A stretch of 64,000 nucleotides of DNA from Pseudognaphalium luteoalbum (GCA_963422505.1 OY730198.1:20881266-20945265); one strand, 5' to 3'. Positions 9,620 to 22,169 are shown, counted from the stretch's first letter. The notes: a model not told the origin generated them from the letters alone. Numbers and translations: made by a program.

Positions 9620-12012
9620 TGATATCGCGTAAAAAGTCAAGTTTTTACCACCGATATCTCTCTCATTCTAGAACAATACTTGGTATTTGTACTCAAATAA
9701 TGCTCAAATCAATGAAATTTTGCCAAGAAGGTCAAAATGAAGTTGCACGAAAAAAATCAAGCAAAACGGACGAAAAACGAAGATTCCACACACAATTAAA
9801 GATTCAAGGCATCCGAAACAAGATTTAGAGACAAAGTGCCCATCATTAAGGTTTATCTTATTCGAGATCTTAGTTTTCAAATTACGAATCTAACAGAAGA
9901 AGAAACAACAAAAATTTATGAAGAATGAAGATTCTACGTATACTGGAAGATTCAAACGATTCGTATGAGATATCTAAAGATTAGAGATACATTTCAGGGA
10001 TTTCATTTCATCAAATTCTTCGTTTTTGAAAAATGGATCCAACGCAAAATGAATCGACGAAAACGGACGCATAATGAAGAAGATACGCGCGAATCAAGAA
10101 ACAAGCAAAAGACAGCGAACCGGGGCGGGCACAAGGCAGCCGCCACCAGCCACCCTGCAGCCGCCGCCGGATGCACCTCCCCCGTCTCCCGGAAAATTTT
10201 TCATCCTTGCTCGTACTATCCTGTTACACATGCTAGAACTTTCCGCGCTTTAGGGTACATGTGCTACCACCTTTTCCACCTTTTGCTAACATGTGCCCCA
10301 AGTTGCTAAAGTGCACCAAAATTCAAGTATAAATATGTGCCTTTGGTTCATTTGAAACACACACCAAACACCATTCCTATCACACCTTTCTATCTTATTT
10401 TTCTCACTCTAGAAATAAGCTCCAACTTTCTCTAGATTAGTTTTAACTAGTATTTAAACTAATTTAGGAGTTTAATTAGGAATAGAAGGAAAGTGCGAAA
10501 CGCATTGTAATCTTCGGTGTATGATCAGAATTGTGTCAATTAATTCTAGTCTATTCTCTGTCACATTTAATCTTGGTTCTTTCTATCCTTATCTATCTTA
10601 ATTAATTACGTTTATATTGATTATGTTAGATATAGATATTGTCATGATTAGAGAGTAATATAGTTAGTAAATTATGGGATGATTTATAAATAAATATTAA
10701 AGATCAGTAGTATTGCTTTGATCGTATTATTGCATGTTCTTGTTTGATTGTTGCCTTATGATCATCATAGTAGTAAAAAATAAACGGTCTTAATTATCAT
10801 AAAGTAATATGATGGCCCCTATTCGATTGTTACTCGATATAGTACTGGAAACACTTCAAGGTGGATTACAAATGTATGGAAGTCAAGGAACGACCGAAGG
10901 TAGTCATACTACGAAACGGTATAATGTTACGAAGTAATATGACGGCCCTATTCGACTGTTACTCGATATAGTACTAGAAACACTTCAAGGTGGAGTACAA
11001 ATGTATGAAAGTCGAGTAATGACCAAAGGTAGTTATCTTACGGACTAATATATAAAATGAGAAACCTAGTTTAATTAACCTTTATAAATAGAATTTTTAA
11101 CTTCAAATTAATCTATCGCCTTTCCACCAATAAACGTGATTACAACGCCTTTTTACCGAGTTCCTATTTAAAAGGTAGTCAGTCATGAGTGTCAATATAA
11201 TTTGTCAAAGGTATGAAACGATGGAATCGCAAGGCTACATAGGGGATTATCGTAGTACAAGACATTACCAAGGTTTGAAGCGGTGGAAACACTTAAAGTG
11301 AGGAACGCTGTGAATAATTAGGGGATTTATTGGGCAGTCTTAAGAAAGGGCTAGTTTAAAGTCATAAATGAAATTTTTTAAATACATGAATCGGTTAGGA
11401 TGACAAGGAATCGTTATATGATTCAGTTATGTCTAATACCTTAAGATTTTGTTCCCGTTAATATGAAAGTATTATTAAAACATAATTAAGACTTTAGTTA
11501 TTATTCTGAATAACTTGTAATGTCACCATAACCTAGCTTCCGATGTGACATGCTAATAAGATTTTAATTAGTAGGGAGTCTAGTTTTTACATACAAGTAT
11601 TCAAGAAAAATAATTAACTAATATCTTTCAAAACAGTTTCTCCAAATATCATCTCATAACTTAATTAACGAAATCTTAGCAAACACTATCTTTATCTTAT
11701 CTGCTTTACATTTTATTTCGCTTTTATTTATTTACTTGCCTAAGATAGTTAATATAAAAACCAAAACTCCCCCAAAAATTTATAAACTATTCACTAGTTT
11801 GAAAGCCCTCCTATACTACGCCTTTGTTTCAACCCAGTCGGTTTGAAGAACGACTCTAGGTCATACCTACCACTTGTTCACCCTTAGGATTAGCATTGTT
11901 AGGGAAAACTTAGGCCCCGGAATTACAAATTTAAAACACCCACTGATCGCCGTCGCCAGTAGACGGTGCAACGACAAGGGTAAAATCCTTACCGACTGCT
12001 GGTGACGCATCA
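9620..12012 (+). repeat. AthB 3' LTR (2393 bp)
   Basis: Starts TGATATCGCGTAAAAAGTC and ends GGTGACGCATCA (TG...CA). A TATA box (TATAAATA, 10328-10335) sits about 710 bp in, followed by a pyrimidine-rich leader, the usual U3/R boundary. Near 11830-12010 the end resembles the AthA LTR end (AAAACACCCACTG then GACGGT). The LTR start is close to the minus-strand AthD LTR start. Confidence 0.75.
10328..10335 (+). promoter_or_regulatory. LTR TATA box (AthB)
   Basis: TATAAATA followed by a CA-rich leader and then pyrimidine-rich sequence (about 10360-10435), the typical layout of an Athila LTR promoter. No other core element is evident. Confidence 0.5.
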
Positions 12013-12141
12013 CTACCCATAAGGAAGTACCTCCCCTGACCCTTCTAAACTTCTAGGTAACTTGGATATACTTATGCCCACTTAAATCTCTAAGTGTGGG
12101 ATCCTCCTCGCTTAAAATTTTATATCGAATGGATTCCGGTA
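12013..12141 (+). other. Left remnant of old Athila relic AthC
   Basis: Short non-coding segment containing CTAAGTGTGGGATCC (about 12091-12105), a word typical of Athila 3' internal regions. If the chromovirus LTR at 12142-23744 is removed at the GTATA duplication, this segment joins 23745 onward, which is Athila-like 3' internal sequence leading to the AthC LTR. Confidence 0.4.
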
Positions 12142-12783
12142 TATTTAATACGGACGTTGGTGAACAATTTATTAAATAATGTGAAATTATTTAATTAAAT
12201 CATTTATTATTATATGTTAGTTGGATAATATACACAACGTATTTCGTATCATCTGAAACTAACGGTACGCAACAGAAACGCGCGAAACGCGCCCGACAAA
12301 TGAAATAAACACAAATTATATTTTTATAATTCATTATTATGTATTTTAATAAAATAATTCGAGTAAAAATATTGCGATTACACGCGCACTAATAAAACGT
12401 TTAAAAACGTTACACTAGTTAAATAAACGTACAAACACACCGTGAATGCGCAAACCGAGACCCGACAACATTTTAGTAACTTAAAGTACCAGTATTTTAA
12501 AATAATACTTTCAATAAAAATATCACGATTTAAATTATTAACGAAACACATGTACCACTAATCGTTGTTTCCAGATACGGTTGCCGGTTGACATCTCTTC
12601 TAATTCGTCGATACGAGAAGCAAATTGTTGTGTGGAGGAATTGAAACATATAACGTCTAAATAAACGTCAAACGATCGTGTAAACTAACACCGCACGGAA
12701 CGCAAACTTTGGGGAAAAAATTTGGAAACACCCACATGGGGTGGGCCCCAAAAAACCGGCCAAGGGTGGGAGGGATGGCCTCC

Positions 12784-12788
12784 CATAC
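12784..12788. repeat. AthA target-site duplication, left
   Basis: CATAC immediately before the 5' LTR; the same 5 bp follows the 3' LTR at 21644-21648. Confidence 0.9.
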
Positions 12789-13150
12789 TGATAACACGCA
12801 AAAAGTCATGTTTTTGCGTGCATTAATCTCACCTTTTTAGCTCAATATGTGACGAAACTAATCAAAATAGATATTTTATCATTAAAATCCGCCACATGGG
12901 CCAAAATATAGACAATGTTTCAAAAATCAACTAAAATGGTCGAAAAACACGATAAATCTTACGAATACGATCACAAGCATTCTCGTTCACTCGTTCTAGC
13001 ACTTTTTGAGCTACACAAAGAATTATGACCTCTAACTTATGTCATTTTCTTCGTTAGGAAAATACGAACGCGTGGATATAAAGAACGCTCAAAACGGATA
13101 AACGACGAAGAAGTTACGCCCGAACGAAGAAACGAAGAACCGAGGAACCA

Positions 13151-13345
13151 GCATACGGCTGAACCAGGCCGTATACGGCTGGTCCAGACCGTATACGGCT
13201 GGGCCTAGACCGTATATAGCCTGCACAGACCGTATACAGCCTGTGCTCAGCCGTATACGGCCCAGTTCAGCCGTATTCACCCTATGCTCAGCCGTATATG
13301 GTCCAGTTCAGCTATATACGGTCCAGCTCAGCCGTATCGTGCGTT
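13151..13345 (+). repeat. CCGTATACGG array in AthA 5' LTR
   Basis: About ten degenerate units of 20-21 bp, each with a palindromic core CCGTATACGG followed by a variable tail such as CTGGTCCAGA or CCAGTTCAG. The array ends about 95 bp upstream of the TATA box. Confidence 0.9.
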
Positions 13346-13438
13346 TGGGTGATAAAAATCTGATTTTTATTCGCCTTTGCGATACGGTTGTGCGTTTGAA
13401 GGTTTGGATACGGTCTACGGATACGGCTGTGCGATCTC

Positions 13439-13446
13439 TATAAATA
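13439..13446 (+). promoter_or_regulatory. LTR TATA box (AthA 5' LTR)
   Basis: TATAAATA after CTC, followed by a leader with TTTCTCTCACTACTCTCTC; identical in layout to 20107-20114 in the 3' LTR and 27151-27158 in AthC. Confidence 0.6.
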
Positions 13447-14982
13447 CAAGCCTCATTTCATCATTTCAATAAACCTTCACATTTCACACTTCTATACACA
13501 CTTTCTCTCACTACTCTCTCTCTAAATTAGTTAGTTAGTTAATTAGATTAGTTAAGCTAGTAGATTAGTAGCTTACTTGTAACGGAGGTGCTCCGAGACT
13601 GCGGTGTTGCACGATTTGTAATAACGCTTTGTCAGATTCTATTATAATCTCTATCTTGTTATTTTAAATAATGTTGTGATGTTGCTATACTTGTTTAGAA
13701 TTACTTGCTAGGATTATTGCCATGCTTAGCTAGACAAATCTGTGTTTGCTATGATAGTTGCCATGCTAGGGTAGTTATACTTAAATCATGCTGTTACTCT
13801 GTCTATATGCTGTTGAATTATATTTGAATCTATGAATTGAATCTCAAATGTTTATCTATCCAACTTATGCTGTGGTTAGTAACATCCTTCTAGGCTTGGC
13901 CAATTACTAGTTGTATGCCGCTAATTATTCTGTGTCTGATGATCGTTGAACTCGACATGGCCGGTGTTCTCCTGGTTGAAATATTACCGGAGGGAGACAC
14001 GGAGCATAGGATTAGAGATAGATTAGATTCAGGCCATTTAACAAGTGTCTTAGAGAGAACTTTCAGGACACTTGTAACTTAACCATGTACCCCGTCACTC
14101 TGCGTAATTGATCCCTGCTATGCTGCCTTTCTGCATGTTCTTGTTTGATTGTTGCTTAGGGTTTGCATGCTAGTATCTGTTATGCTGATTAGTTACATGA
14201 TTAGGTTTTCTAATATTTATCAATTGCATATACCAGTTTAACATGCATAGAATAGTTAAAGTGATTTATATGAAATAATGTTGAACAATTTAATCAGCTG
14301 TTAGACCAGACCATCCCAACTTGTCCCGGTAGGAAACCCCTGTTCATGTTTTTGTTTATTCAACAATTCATGCCATGATTCGGATATCTCAAATGTCCGA
14401 GATTGGGGGACAAGACTCGAGGATGGTTGTTGGTTAAATTGGTTGCTACATTTGGGACAACTTCTGGTGTAGTTTACATTCCATAACTGTTATCCACGTG
14501 ACATATTATTTATCTGATTGCGGACAACTCTACGTTAGATAGATAATAGGCTAGGAGTTATGGCTCATTAGGAAATATTAATGTCATCTTAACTAAGTCT
14601 TTATCCCATTAACTACCCCTAAATAGCATGAGTAATTATCATAGTAAACACTCGCTTCACCTATAAGTTCTTGTTGCCACCTCCCCTCCACTTTACTTTA
14701 TTTTAATTTAATTTTAGATTATTAGTAGTTAGTTAATACCAAAACAAACCAAAACTTCTTTTAAACCCTAGCTAAATACCCATAGATAACTAAAGTCCTA
14801 GATCCCATGCCCGTTGTAGTTTGAAGAACGACCCTAGGTCATACCTATCACTATACTCACCCATAGCTTTAGTATACTTAGGCCCAGCAAAAACAAATTT
14901 TAAAACCCACTGGTGCCGCCGCTGACGGACGGTCCAATGACAGGGTAAAACCTGATCAACCGTTGGTGGCGCATCAAGTTTT

Positions 14983-15000
14983 TGGCGCCGCTGCCGGGGA
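14983..15000 (+). promoter_or_regulatory. AthA primer binding site
   Basis: TGGCGCCGCTGCCGGGGA, six bases after the 5' LTR. It matches the TGGCGCCGTTGCCGGGGA class that in Athila and relatives is assigned to tRNA-Asp, with one difference (C for T at position 9). Confidence 0.85.
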
Positions 15001-15138
15001 CTACAACGACTGATTTAGGAATTTAGTTGTCTTAGTTATTTAGCGATCCTTTCGGAAGATCAATATCATCCGAAAGTTCCTTTTCTGTTCTTTCCTTTCC
15101 AAAATTCTGTTTTCTACCAAACCCAAACTTCATCAGCT

Positions 15139-16230
15139 ATGACGAATCGTATTACTCTCACCTCAACCTGTGCACTACTACTGGAAGGAAGAGGAGGACC
15201 TATCGTGCTGCCCGCCGAAAACTTCGAAATTAAGCCTAGCGTTTTCAAGTTACTCAAAACCTTCTGCCAATTTCACGGTTTTCCGCTCGATGATCCAAAT
15301 TAACATTTGGATAGATTCATCAATCTTTCTGATTCCTGTGAGCAATCAGGGATTTCAAGAGAAGTCTCCCGACTATATCTTTTTCCCTATTCTTTATCTT
15401 CGCGTGCTCGAACCTGGTTTGATGAACTCGAACCCAATTCGATTCATACTTGGGAAAAGTTGGCTACTAAGTTTATGGCTAAGTTTTTCCCTCTTTCCAA
15501 ACAAACCAAGCTCAAGGATGATATCGTCAGTTTCCGATAAGAAACCAATGAACCATTCTATCTAGCATGGGAACGATTTAAGAAGATGCTTAACAGATGT
15601 CCGAATCATCAAATGGGTAAGACAAACCTAATCTGCATATTCTACAATGGTCTGACTCCTCAGCACAAGTCAACCCTCGATACTGCTTCTCAAGGAAATT
15701 TCATGTCACACACTTCTGAAGAAGCCTGGGAGCTAGTTGAGACGATAGCAATGCATCAACATGACTGGGAGTTTGGCGATCCGGCTAAGGAAGTAACTAG
15801 TACTTCAAGCCTACCCTTTGAAGCTCTGCAAGCTCAAGTGGACAATCTCTCCAGAGTCTTCAAGGATCTTCAATCTTCTACACCTCAGCCTCGTAAAGGT
15901 ACGGAAGAAATTCTTGTCACTACTGTTAAAAACCCTGAATCGAACTTTCATTCTAAACCTTTCATTCAGCGGCCAACCAATAACCCACCTACTCAGTTTC
16001 TGCAACCTTGATCCTCTAATATGTCATATTCCCCTGTAAAATCTCAACAACACTATAATGAAACTTTGACTAATTTCATAGTTGATCAAATGAACATAAA
16101 CAAACAAGTAATAGATTTTCAAGATAAAATTGATGCTTTACTTAAAATATCAAAAGATTTGATCAAAAACCTAGAAGTTAGTCTTAAACAACTGTTTTTA
16201 AAAGTTGAGAACCAAGGAGGAATCATGGTC
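15139..16230 (+). pseudogene. gag: AthA gag
   Basis: ATG at 15139-15141 opens one frame that runs through gag into protease. In-frame stops: TAA 15301-15303, TAA 15538-15540 and TGA 16009-16011. The capsid domain (retrotransposon gag pattern LSSRARTWFDELEPNSIHTWEKLATKFMAKFFP at about 15390-15490; written here in part) is followed by NEPFYLAWERFKKML and NGLTPQHKSTLDTASQGNF. The part after about residue 230 is a linker with possible coiled coil (KIDALLKISKDLIKNLEVSL). No zinc knuckle is seen, as is common in Athila gag. Confidence 0.85.
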
Positions 16231-17442
16231 ATCACTAGAGGAGGTAAAGAAACCAGAAATGAGAAGTCCTTAGATAATTCTTCAAATCAACTTCCTATCT
16301 CTGAACCGACCACTGATCCAGTGCCTAGTGACACCCCTGTCACTGCACCAGATCCAGTATCACCTAAAGCCCCAGAAATCATTCCACGAACTAGGATACC
16401 CTTCCCTGGTAGGCTTAAGAAAGAGAAACAGGAAGCACAATTTGGGAAATATCTAGAAATGTTTAAAAGCCTGCACTTAAACGTTAGACTATTAGATGCT
16501 TTAGTAGAGATGCCTAGCTGTTTTAAGTTTTTCAAAGAACTCATTTCAAATAAAGAAAAATTAAGACAAATAGTTACTTTACCCTTAGATGCTGAATGCT
16601 CAGCAATCATGTTACATGGCCTTCCACCCAAACTAGGAGATACTGGCCGTTTCACTATTCCCTGTTTTCTTCAAAACATCCAAGTTAGTAACGGCTTAGC
16701 TGACCTAGGAGCTAGTGTCAATCTTATGCCTTACTCTCTCTATAAGAAACTAGGATTAGGTGAACTGCTACCCACTCAAATGACCATCCAATTAGCTGAT
16801 AGATCAGTTAAACTCCCCCGAGGAATTGCTGAAGATATAATGGTCCGAGTCGGTAAATTTATCTTCCCGGTTGACTTTGTCATTATGGATATTGAGGAAG
16901 ATGCCCACGTTCCCCTAATACTTGGTAGACCATTCCTAAACACTGCCAAGGCTGTGATAGATATAAATGAAAAATCTTTAAAACTGAGGGTCGGAGCGGA
17001 GGAAGTCACCTTTAATGTCTATAAGTTGATGAAGCACCCTATGGGAGAAGATCTTGGTCTTGTGGATGCCATGTAGGAAATATATGACGAGCATTTGGAG
17101 GAGATTTTAGCAGTCAGCAGTAACGAACCTTTCTCCAGCACTGTCATCGCCAAAAGAAGACTTTGCCCGAACAACATCGGACTCTGCTCGGTTATCTCTG
17201 ACCAATCAGCACCTTCCGGAGAGCTGCTATTTCCCTTACCTGAAATGAAGAATCCTTTAGCACCGCCTAACTACTCTCCCACGAACAACTCTGTTGTTGC
17301 TGTTCCTTTAGGCGAAGGCATCCCCATCCCACTTTTAAGAAGAAATCAGTTTTTTTCGATACCCGAATCATCTCCGTCTGTAGCTGAGATTCTCAAATCT
17401 TTTCAAGGAGATGGATTCCGGTACTTTGCGACAACTATCTGA
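16231..17442 (+). pseudogene. pro: AthA protease region
   Basis: Retropepsin-like domain in the gag frame. Motifs: KFFKELISNKEKL, SAIMLHGLPPKLGDTGRF, the active site LADLGASVNLMPYSLY (catalytic D in DLGAS, about 16700-16745), then VDFVIMDIEEDAHVPLILGR and GRPFLNTA. An in-frame TAG at 17074-17076 ends the 351-codon open piece; the same frame resumes to 17442. The DLGAS version of the D-T/S-G site is normal for Athila elements. Confidence 0.85.
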
Positions 17443-18424
17443 AGGTTGTGAGAAATCAAATCCAAAAATCACCATGAGTACTTCTTCTAAAGCTCAATTT
17501 CAAGAGTTCGCACTCACCAACAACAATGATGTCATCATCACTAAGGATAATGCAACCTCTTCATTATCTACATGCAAATACGAGTTAAAGAAGAATGCGC
17601 TTTCCAATGAGACAGAACTAGTAGAAATAGCATCAGCCACTACAGCCAACTCATCTCCAGAAGAATCAGAGTTCCAAAAGGAGTATGACGAGTTACAAAG
17701 AGACGAGATCGCTCGAATGAAATCCTCTACCGAAGAACCGCCAGAATTGGAGCTGAAGGAATTACCCCCTCACTTGGAATATGCTTTTCTCGAAGGAACC
17801 TCACATCTACCCGTCATAATTGCCAAAGGTCTTTCACCTAAAGAGAAAGCAAGACTTATCCAGGTCTTGAAGTCACACAAGAAGGCGATTGCATGGAAGA
17901 TTTATGATATACAAGGGATCAATCCAAATTACTGCACGCACAAGATACTCATGGAAAACGACTTCAAACCTTCCATACAGAGACAGAGGAGAGTAAACCC
18001 AAAGATTCAAGACGTGGTCAAGAAAGAGGTTATCAAACTCTTGGATGCTGGTTTGATCTATCCTATCTCAGATTCCCCATGGGTCAGCCCAGTTCAGGTT
18101 GTCCCAAAGAAAGGAGGAATGACGGTTATCGCTAATGAAGATAATGAATTAATTCCTACACGAACCGTCACCGGCTGGAGGGTGTGTATCGACTACCGGA
18201 AATTAAATGAAGCCACCCGGAAAGATCACTTCCCTCTGTCGTTCATCGATCAGATGTTGGAAAGATTATCAGGGAATGAATATTACTGCTTCCTCGATGG
18301 TTTCTCCGGCTATTTTCAAATTCCTCTCGATCCAAAGGACCAGGAAAAGACGACATTCACATGTCCATGTGGTACATTTGCCTACCGCCGCATGCCATTC
18401 GGTTTATGCAATGCGCCTGCAACC
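17411..18424 (+). pseudogene. pol: AthA reverse transcriptase, cut short
   Basis: Reverse-transcriptase N-terminal half in a frame shifted relative to protease (shift near 17411-17440). Motifs: LPPHLEYAFLEG, HKKAIAWKI, VKKEVIKLLDAGLIYPISDS, WVSPVQVVPKKGG, TRTVTGWRVCIDYRKLN, YYCFLDGFSGYFQIPL (first catalytic Asp) and RRMPFGLCNAPAT. The sequence then switches at about 18425 to non-coding 3' internal DNA, so the YxDD box, RNase H and integrase are absent. The same 3' sequence is seen at about 24436 onward in AthC, which locates the deletion junction. Confidence 0.9.
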
Positions 18425-19416
18425 AGAAAACTTATCTTAGTATTTTTGAAAAAAAAAGAGATATTTAGGTATTCCTTTTTTCTTTCACTCCAAAAATCAC
18501 AAATAATGTTTACTAAAACTTCTCGTGTGCGTTTTATTGATCTATATAGAAAAAATCGAGAGTCATGTGGTGCAAAAAATTGGCACCAAAGTAAACTCAA
18601 AAATCATCAAAGGATTGAAAAATGAAAATAAAAAGGGATCTCAAGAAGGGAAATAAAAGAAAATCCCTTAGAAATTTCTTGGCAAGAAAAATCTAAGCCC
18701 AAAAAATAGAAATAGAAATAGAAAAGAAAAGAAAAAGAAAAGAAAATAGCTGAAATAAAGCTAAATGCTTCGACTCTCTCGAAAACTCAACTCGTCAAAA
18801 GAAATATCATTCCATGTTTTTTCAAAAGATAGAAGTCAAAATAGCTATCTTATCCCCCAAAAGTGTTATTCGTTTCCATTTTCATTAAAAAGGATATCTA
18901 GATAGAGTTTTTTTTCGGAAGTCCCAAGATAAGCAAACACCCTTAGAAACCTAGATACCCCCAATCTGTCCATACCCTTTTAAACCCACACCAAACACTA
19001 CAACCCATTTGAATGTCCTGGAATAATCAGTACCGTTCCTGTCTAAGTGATAAAGATTTGATCCTCAGGCAAGCCTATGACGACGAGTGCTGCACGACTG
19101 GTATTTGAGCGATTTTTCATTTGGCTTAGGATAATAGGAACCCCGATACACTTTGAGTGAATTGAGTGACCACCAGTGAGATCGCCCAGTCGTGTATATT
19201 CCACAAATTTGAGAATTGAAAGTTTGCCTAAGTGAATCATCTTGAAAACCTTTAGATACTTTATGTGAACACCTCTTATTTATCTAACGGATAAATACTT
19301 GTTTACAATCTGTGTGAATTCTTCATTGTGGGTTGAAATCAAAAACTTTTTTTTATGGTGAATTCTAAGAGAGTAAGTTTGCTTGAGGACAAACAAATGT
19401 CTAAGTGTGGGATATT
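18425..19416 (+). other. AthA 3' internal region
   Basis: Non-coding, A-rich. Homologous to AthC 24440-24740 and 25800-26500: shared words include AAAACTTATCTTAG, TTCTCGTGTGCGTTT, GGATTGAAAAA and TTTGCTTGAGGACAA. It ends CTAAGTGTGGGATATT at the LTR, the polypurine position. A degenerate A/G run at 18710-18755 is present. Confidence 0.7.
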
Positions 19417-21643
19417 TGATAACACGCAAAAAGTCGTGTTTTTGCGTGCATTAATCTCACCTTTTTAGCCCAATATGTGACGAAACTAATCAAAATAGAT
19501 ACATTATCATTAAAATCCGTCACATGGTCCAAAATATAGACAATGTTTCAAAAATCAACTAAAATGGTCGGAAAACACGATAAATCTTACGAATACGATC
19601 ACAAGCATTCTCGTTCACTCGTTCTAGCACTTTTTGAGCTACACAAAGAACTATGATCTCTAACTTATGTCATTTTTTTCGCTAGGAAAATACGAACGTG
19701 TGGATATAAAGAATGCTCAAAACGGTAAACGACGAAGAAGTTACGTCCGAACGAAGAAACGAAGAACCGAGGAACCAGCATACGGCTGAACCAGGCCGTA
19801 TACGGCTGGTCCAGACCGTATACGGCTGGGCCTGGACTGTATACGGCCTGCATAGACTGTATACGGTTAGACCTGGACCGTATACGGCCTGCATAGACCG
19901 TATACGGCCTGTGCTCAGCCGTATACGGCCCAGTTCAGCCGTATTCACCCTATGCTCAGCCGTATACGGTCCAGTTCAGCTGTATACGGTCCAGCTCAGC
20001 CGTATCGTGCGTTTGGGTGATAAAAATCTGATTTTTATTCGCCTTTGCGATACGGTTGTGCATTTGAAGGTTTGGATACGGTCTACGGATACGGCTGTGC
20101 GATCTCTATAAATACAAGCCTCATTTCATCATTTCAATAAACCTTCACATTTCACACTTCTATACACACTTTCTCTCACTATCTCTCTCTAAATTAGTTA
20201 GTTAGTTAATTAGATTAGTTAAGCTAGTTGATTAGTAGCTTACTTGTAACGGAGGTGCTCCGAGACTGCGGTGTCGCACGATTTGTAATAACGCTTTGTC
20301 AGGTTCTATTATAATCTCTATCTTGTTATTTTAAATAATGTTGTGCTGTTGCTATACTTGTTTAGAATTACTTGCTAGGTTTATTGCCATGCTTAGCTAC
20401 ACAAATTTGTGTTTGCTATGATAGTTTCCATGCTAGGGCAGTTATACTTAAATCATGCTGTTACTCTGTCTATATGCTGTTGAATTATATTTGAATCTAT
20501 GAATTGAATCTCAAATGTTTATCTATCCAACTTATGTTGTGGTTAGTAACATCCTTCTAGGCTTGGCCAATTGCTAGTTGTATGCCGCTAATTATTCTGT
20601 GTCTGATGATCGTTGAACTCGACATGGCCGGTGTTCTCCTGGTTGAAATATTACCGGAGGGAGACACGGAGCGTAGGATTAGAGATAGATTAGATTCAGG
20701 CCATTTAACAAGTGTCTTAGAGAGAACTTTCGGGACACTTGTGACTTAACCATGTACCCCGTCACTCTGCGTAATTGATCCCTGCTATGCTGCCTTTCTG
20801 CATGTTCTTGTTTGATTGTTGCTTAGGGTTTGCATGCTAGTATCTGTTATGCTGATTAGTTACATGATTAGGTTTTCTAATATTTATCAATTGCATATAC
20901 CAGTTTAACATGCATAGAATAGTTAAAGTAATTTATATGAAATAATGATGAACAATTTAATCAGGCGTTAGACCAGACCATCCCAACTTGTCCCGGTAGG
21001 AAACCCCTATACATGTTTTTTTTTATTCAACAATTCATGCCATGATTCGGATATCTCAAATGTCCGAGATTGGGGGACAAGACTCGAGGATGGTTGTTGG
21101 TTAAATTGGTTGCTACATTTGGGACAACTTCTGGTGTAGTTTACATTCCATAACTGTTATCCACGTGACATATTATTTATCTGATTGCGGACAACTCTAC
21201 GTTAGATAGATAATAGGCTAGGAGTTATGGCTCATTAGGAAATATTAATGTCATCTTAACTAAGGCTTTATCCCATTAACTACCCCTAAATAGCATGAGT
21301 AATTATCATAGTAAACACTCGCTTCACCTATAAGTTCTCATTGCCACCTCCCCTCCACTTTACTTTATTTTAATTTAATTTTAGATTATTAGTAGTTAGT
21401 TAATACCAAAACAAACCAAAACTTCTTTTAAACCCTAGCTAAATCCCCATAGATAACGAAAGTCCTAGATCCCATGCCCGTTGTAGTTTGAAGAACGACC
21501 CTAGGTCATACCTATCGCTGTACTCACCCATAGCTTTAGTATACTTAGGCCCATCAAAAACAAATTTTAAAACCCACTGGTGCCGCCGCTGACGGACGGT
21601 CCAACGACAGGGTAAAATCTGATCGACCGTTGGTGGCGCATCA
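19417..21643 (+). repeat. AthA 3' LTR (2227 bp)
   Basis: TGATAACACGCAAAAAGTCG to GGTGGCGCATCA. Nearly the same as the 5' LTR, with scattered substitutions and two more units in the CCGTATACGG array. TATA box at 20107-20114. The low divergence indicates this is the youngest of the Athila copies here, although I did not compute an age. Confidence 0.95.
19785..20010 (+). repeat. CCGTATACGG array in AthA 3' LTR
   Basis: About twelve units of 20-21 bp, two more than in the 5' LTR, which accounts for the 39-bp difference between the two LTRs. The extra units lie around 19849-19900. Confidence 0.9.
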
Positions 21644-21648
21644 CATAC
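21644..21648. repeat. AthA target-site duplication, right
   Basis: CATAC, identical to 12784-12788. Confidence 0.9.
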
Positions 21649-22169
21649 CCTTTGACCTCTTTCTCTTTTCTTCAACTACACACCATCACCACCATCATCT
21701 TTTCATTCATCATCACCTCACTCTCTCTCTACCCCTATCTCTCTCTTGATTTCTCTCTCTAAAAACCCGAAGAAGATCATCAAAAACCACCACCAAATCA
21801 CCTTAAAAAGTTTAGCCCATTTGGAGAAAAAAGATCACGACAACGAGAGCTACACTTCCATCTTTCCGGAATCCTCGTGCAATGATTCGTAAGATCCCGA
21901 CAACTTTCGAAAACTCTTAGATTATGTTTCTTTTTCATCTTTGTTGTTCATCTAGCATAATTATGTCCAAATAACATGTTAAAACTCGTTTTCAAAGCAT
22001 TATCAGAAAATGTCGGTTTTGACCATTTTATAAAAACGGCACTTCAGGTTACTCCCGACACAAACCAATAATTTCTGCAACCTCTATAAACTCATCTAAG
22101 ACTTGGGTAAAAGTTTTGGGTCAAATCGAAGTCGTTTGACCACAAACCCGACACATGAAAAACCAAACA

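Larger units (their letters stand above)
8323..12012 (+). mobile_element. Athila-type element AthB, 3' part only
   Basis: Internal 3' region (8323-9619) followed by a full 3' LTR (9620-12012). No coding sequence remains. The left side ends abruptly at the Tk1 LTR boundary (8322), consistent with Tk1 having inserted into AthB. The sequence is the same family as the minus-strand element at 53859-60300: both have a TGATAT(C/T)GCGTAAAAAGT LTR start and an internal 3' region rich in AAGTGTGGGAT. Confidence 0.75.
12789..14976 (+). repeat. AthA 5' LTR (2188 bp)
   Basis: Starts TGATAACACGCAAAAAGTC and ends GGTGGCGCATCA. It holds a degenerate 20-21-bp repeat array (13151-13345), a TATA box at 13439-13446 and a pyrimidine-rich leader. 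It aligns along its length with the 3' LTR and is 39 bp shorter because of fewer array units. Confidence 0.95.
12789..21643 (+). mobile_element. Athila retrotransposon AthA, both LTRs, internally deleted
   Basis: Complete boundaries: TG...CA LTRs of 2188 and 2227 bp, primer site, gag, protease, part of reverse transcriptase, 3' internal region and a perfect 5-bp duplication CATAC. Total 8855 bp. The Athila lineage is indicated by the reverse-transcriptase block TRTVTGWRVCIDYRKLN, the DLGAS protease and the tRNA-Asp type primer site. RNase H, integrase and any downstream extra ORF are missing through a deletion at about 18425. The reading frames also have in-frame stops and one frameshift, so the copy is non-autonomous. 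Confidence 0.95.

Noticed and set aside
12121..12130. Alternative left end TATCGAATGG for the chromovirus LTR
   Set aside because: It pairs with the terminal CGATA but flanks do not form a duplication, whereas GTATA flanks support 12142.
13151..20010. CRISPR-like array of short repeats
   Set aside because: Units are contiguous and degenerate, with no unique spacers; the context is a plant retrotransposon LTR.
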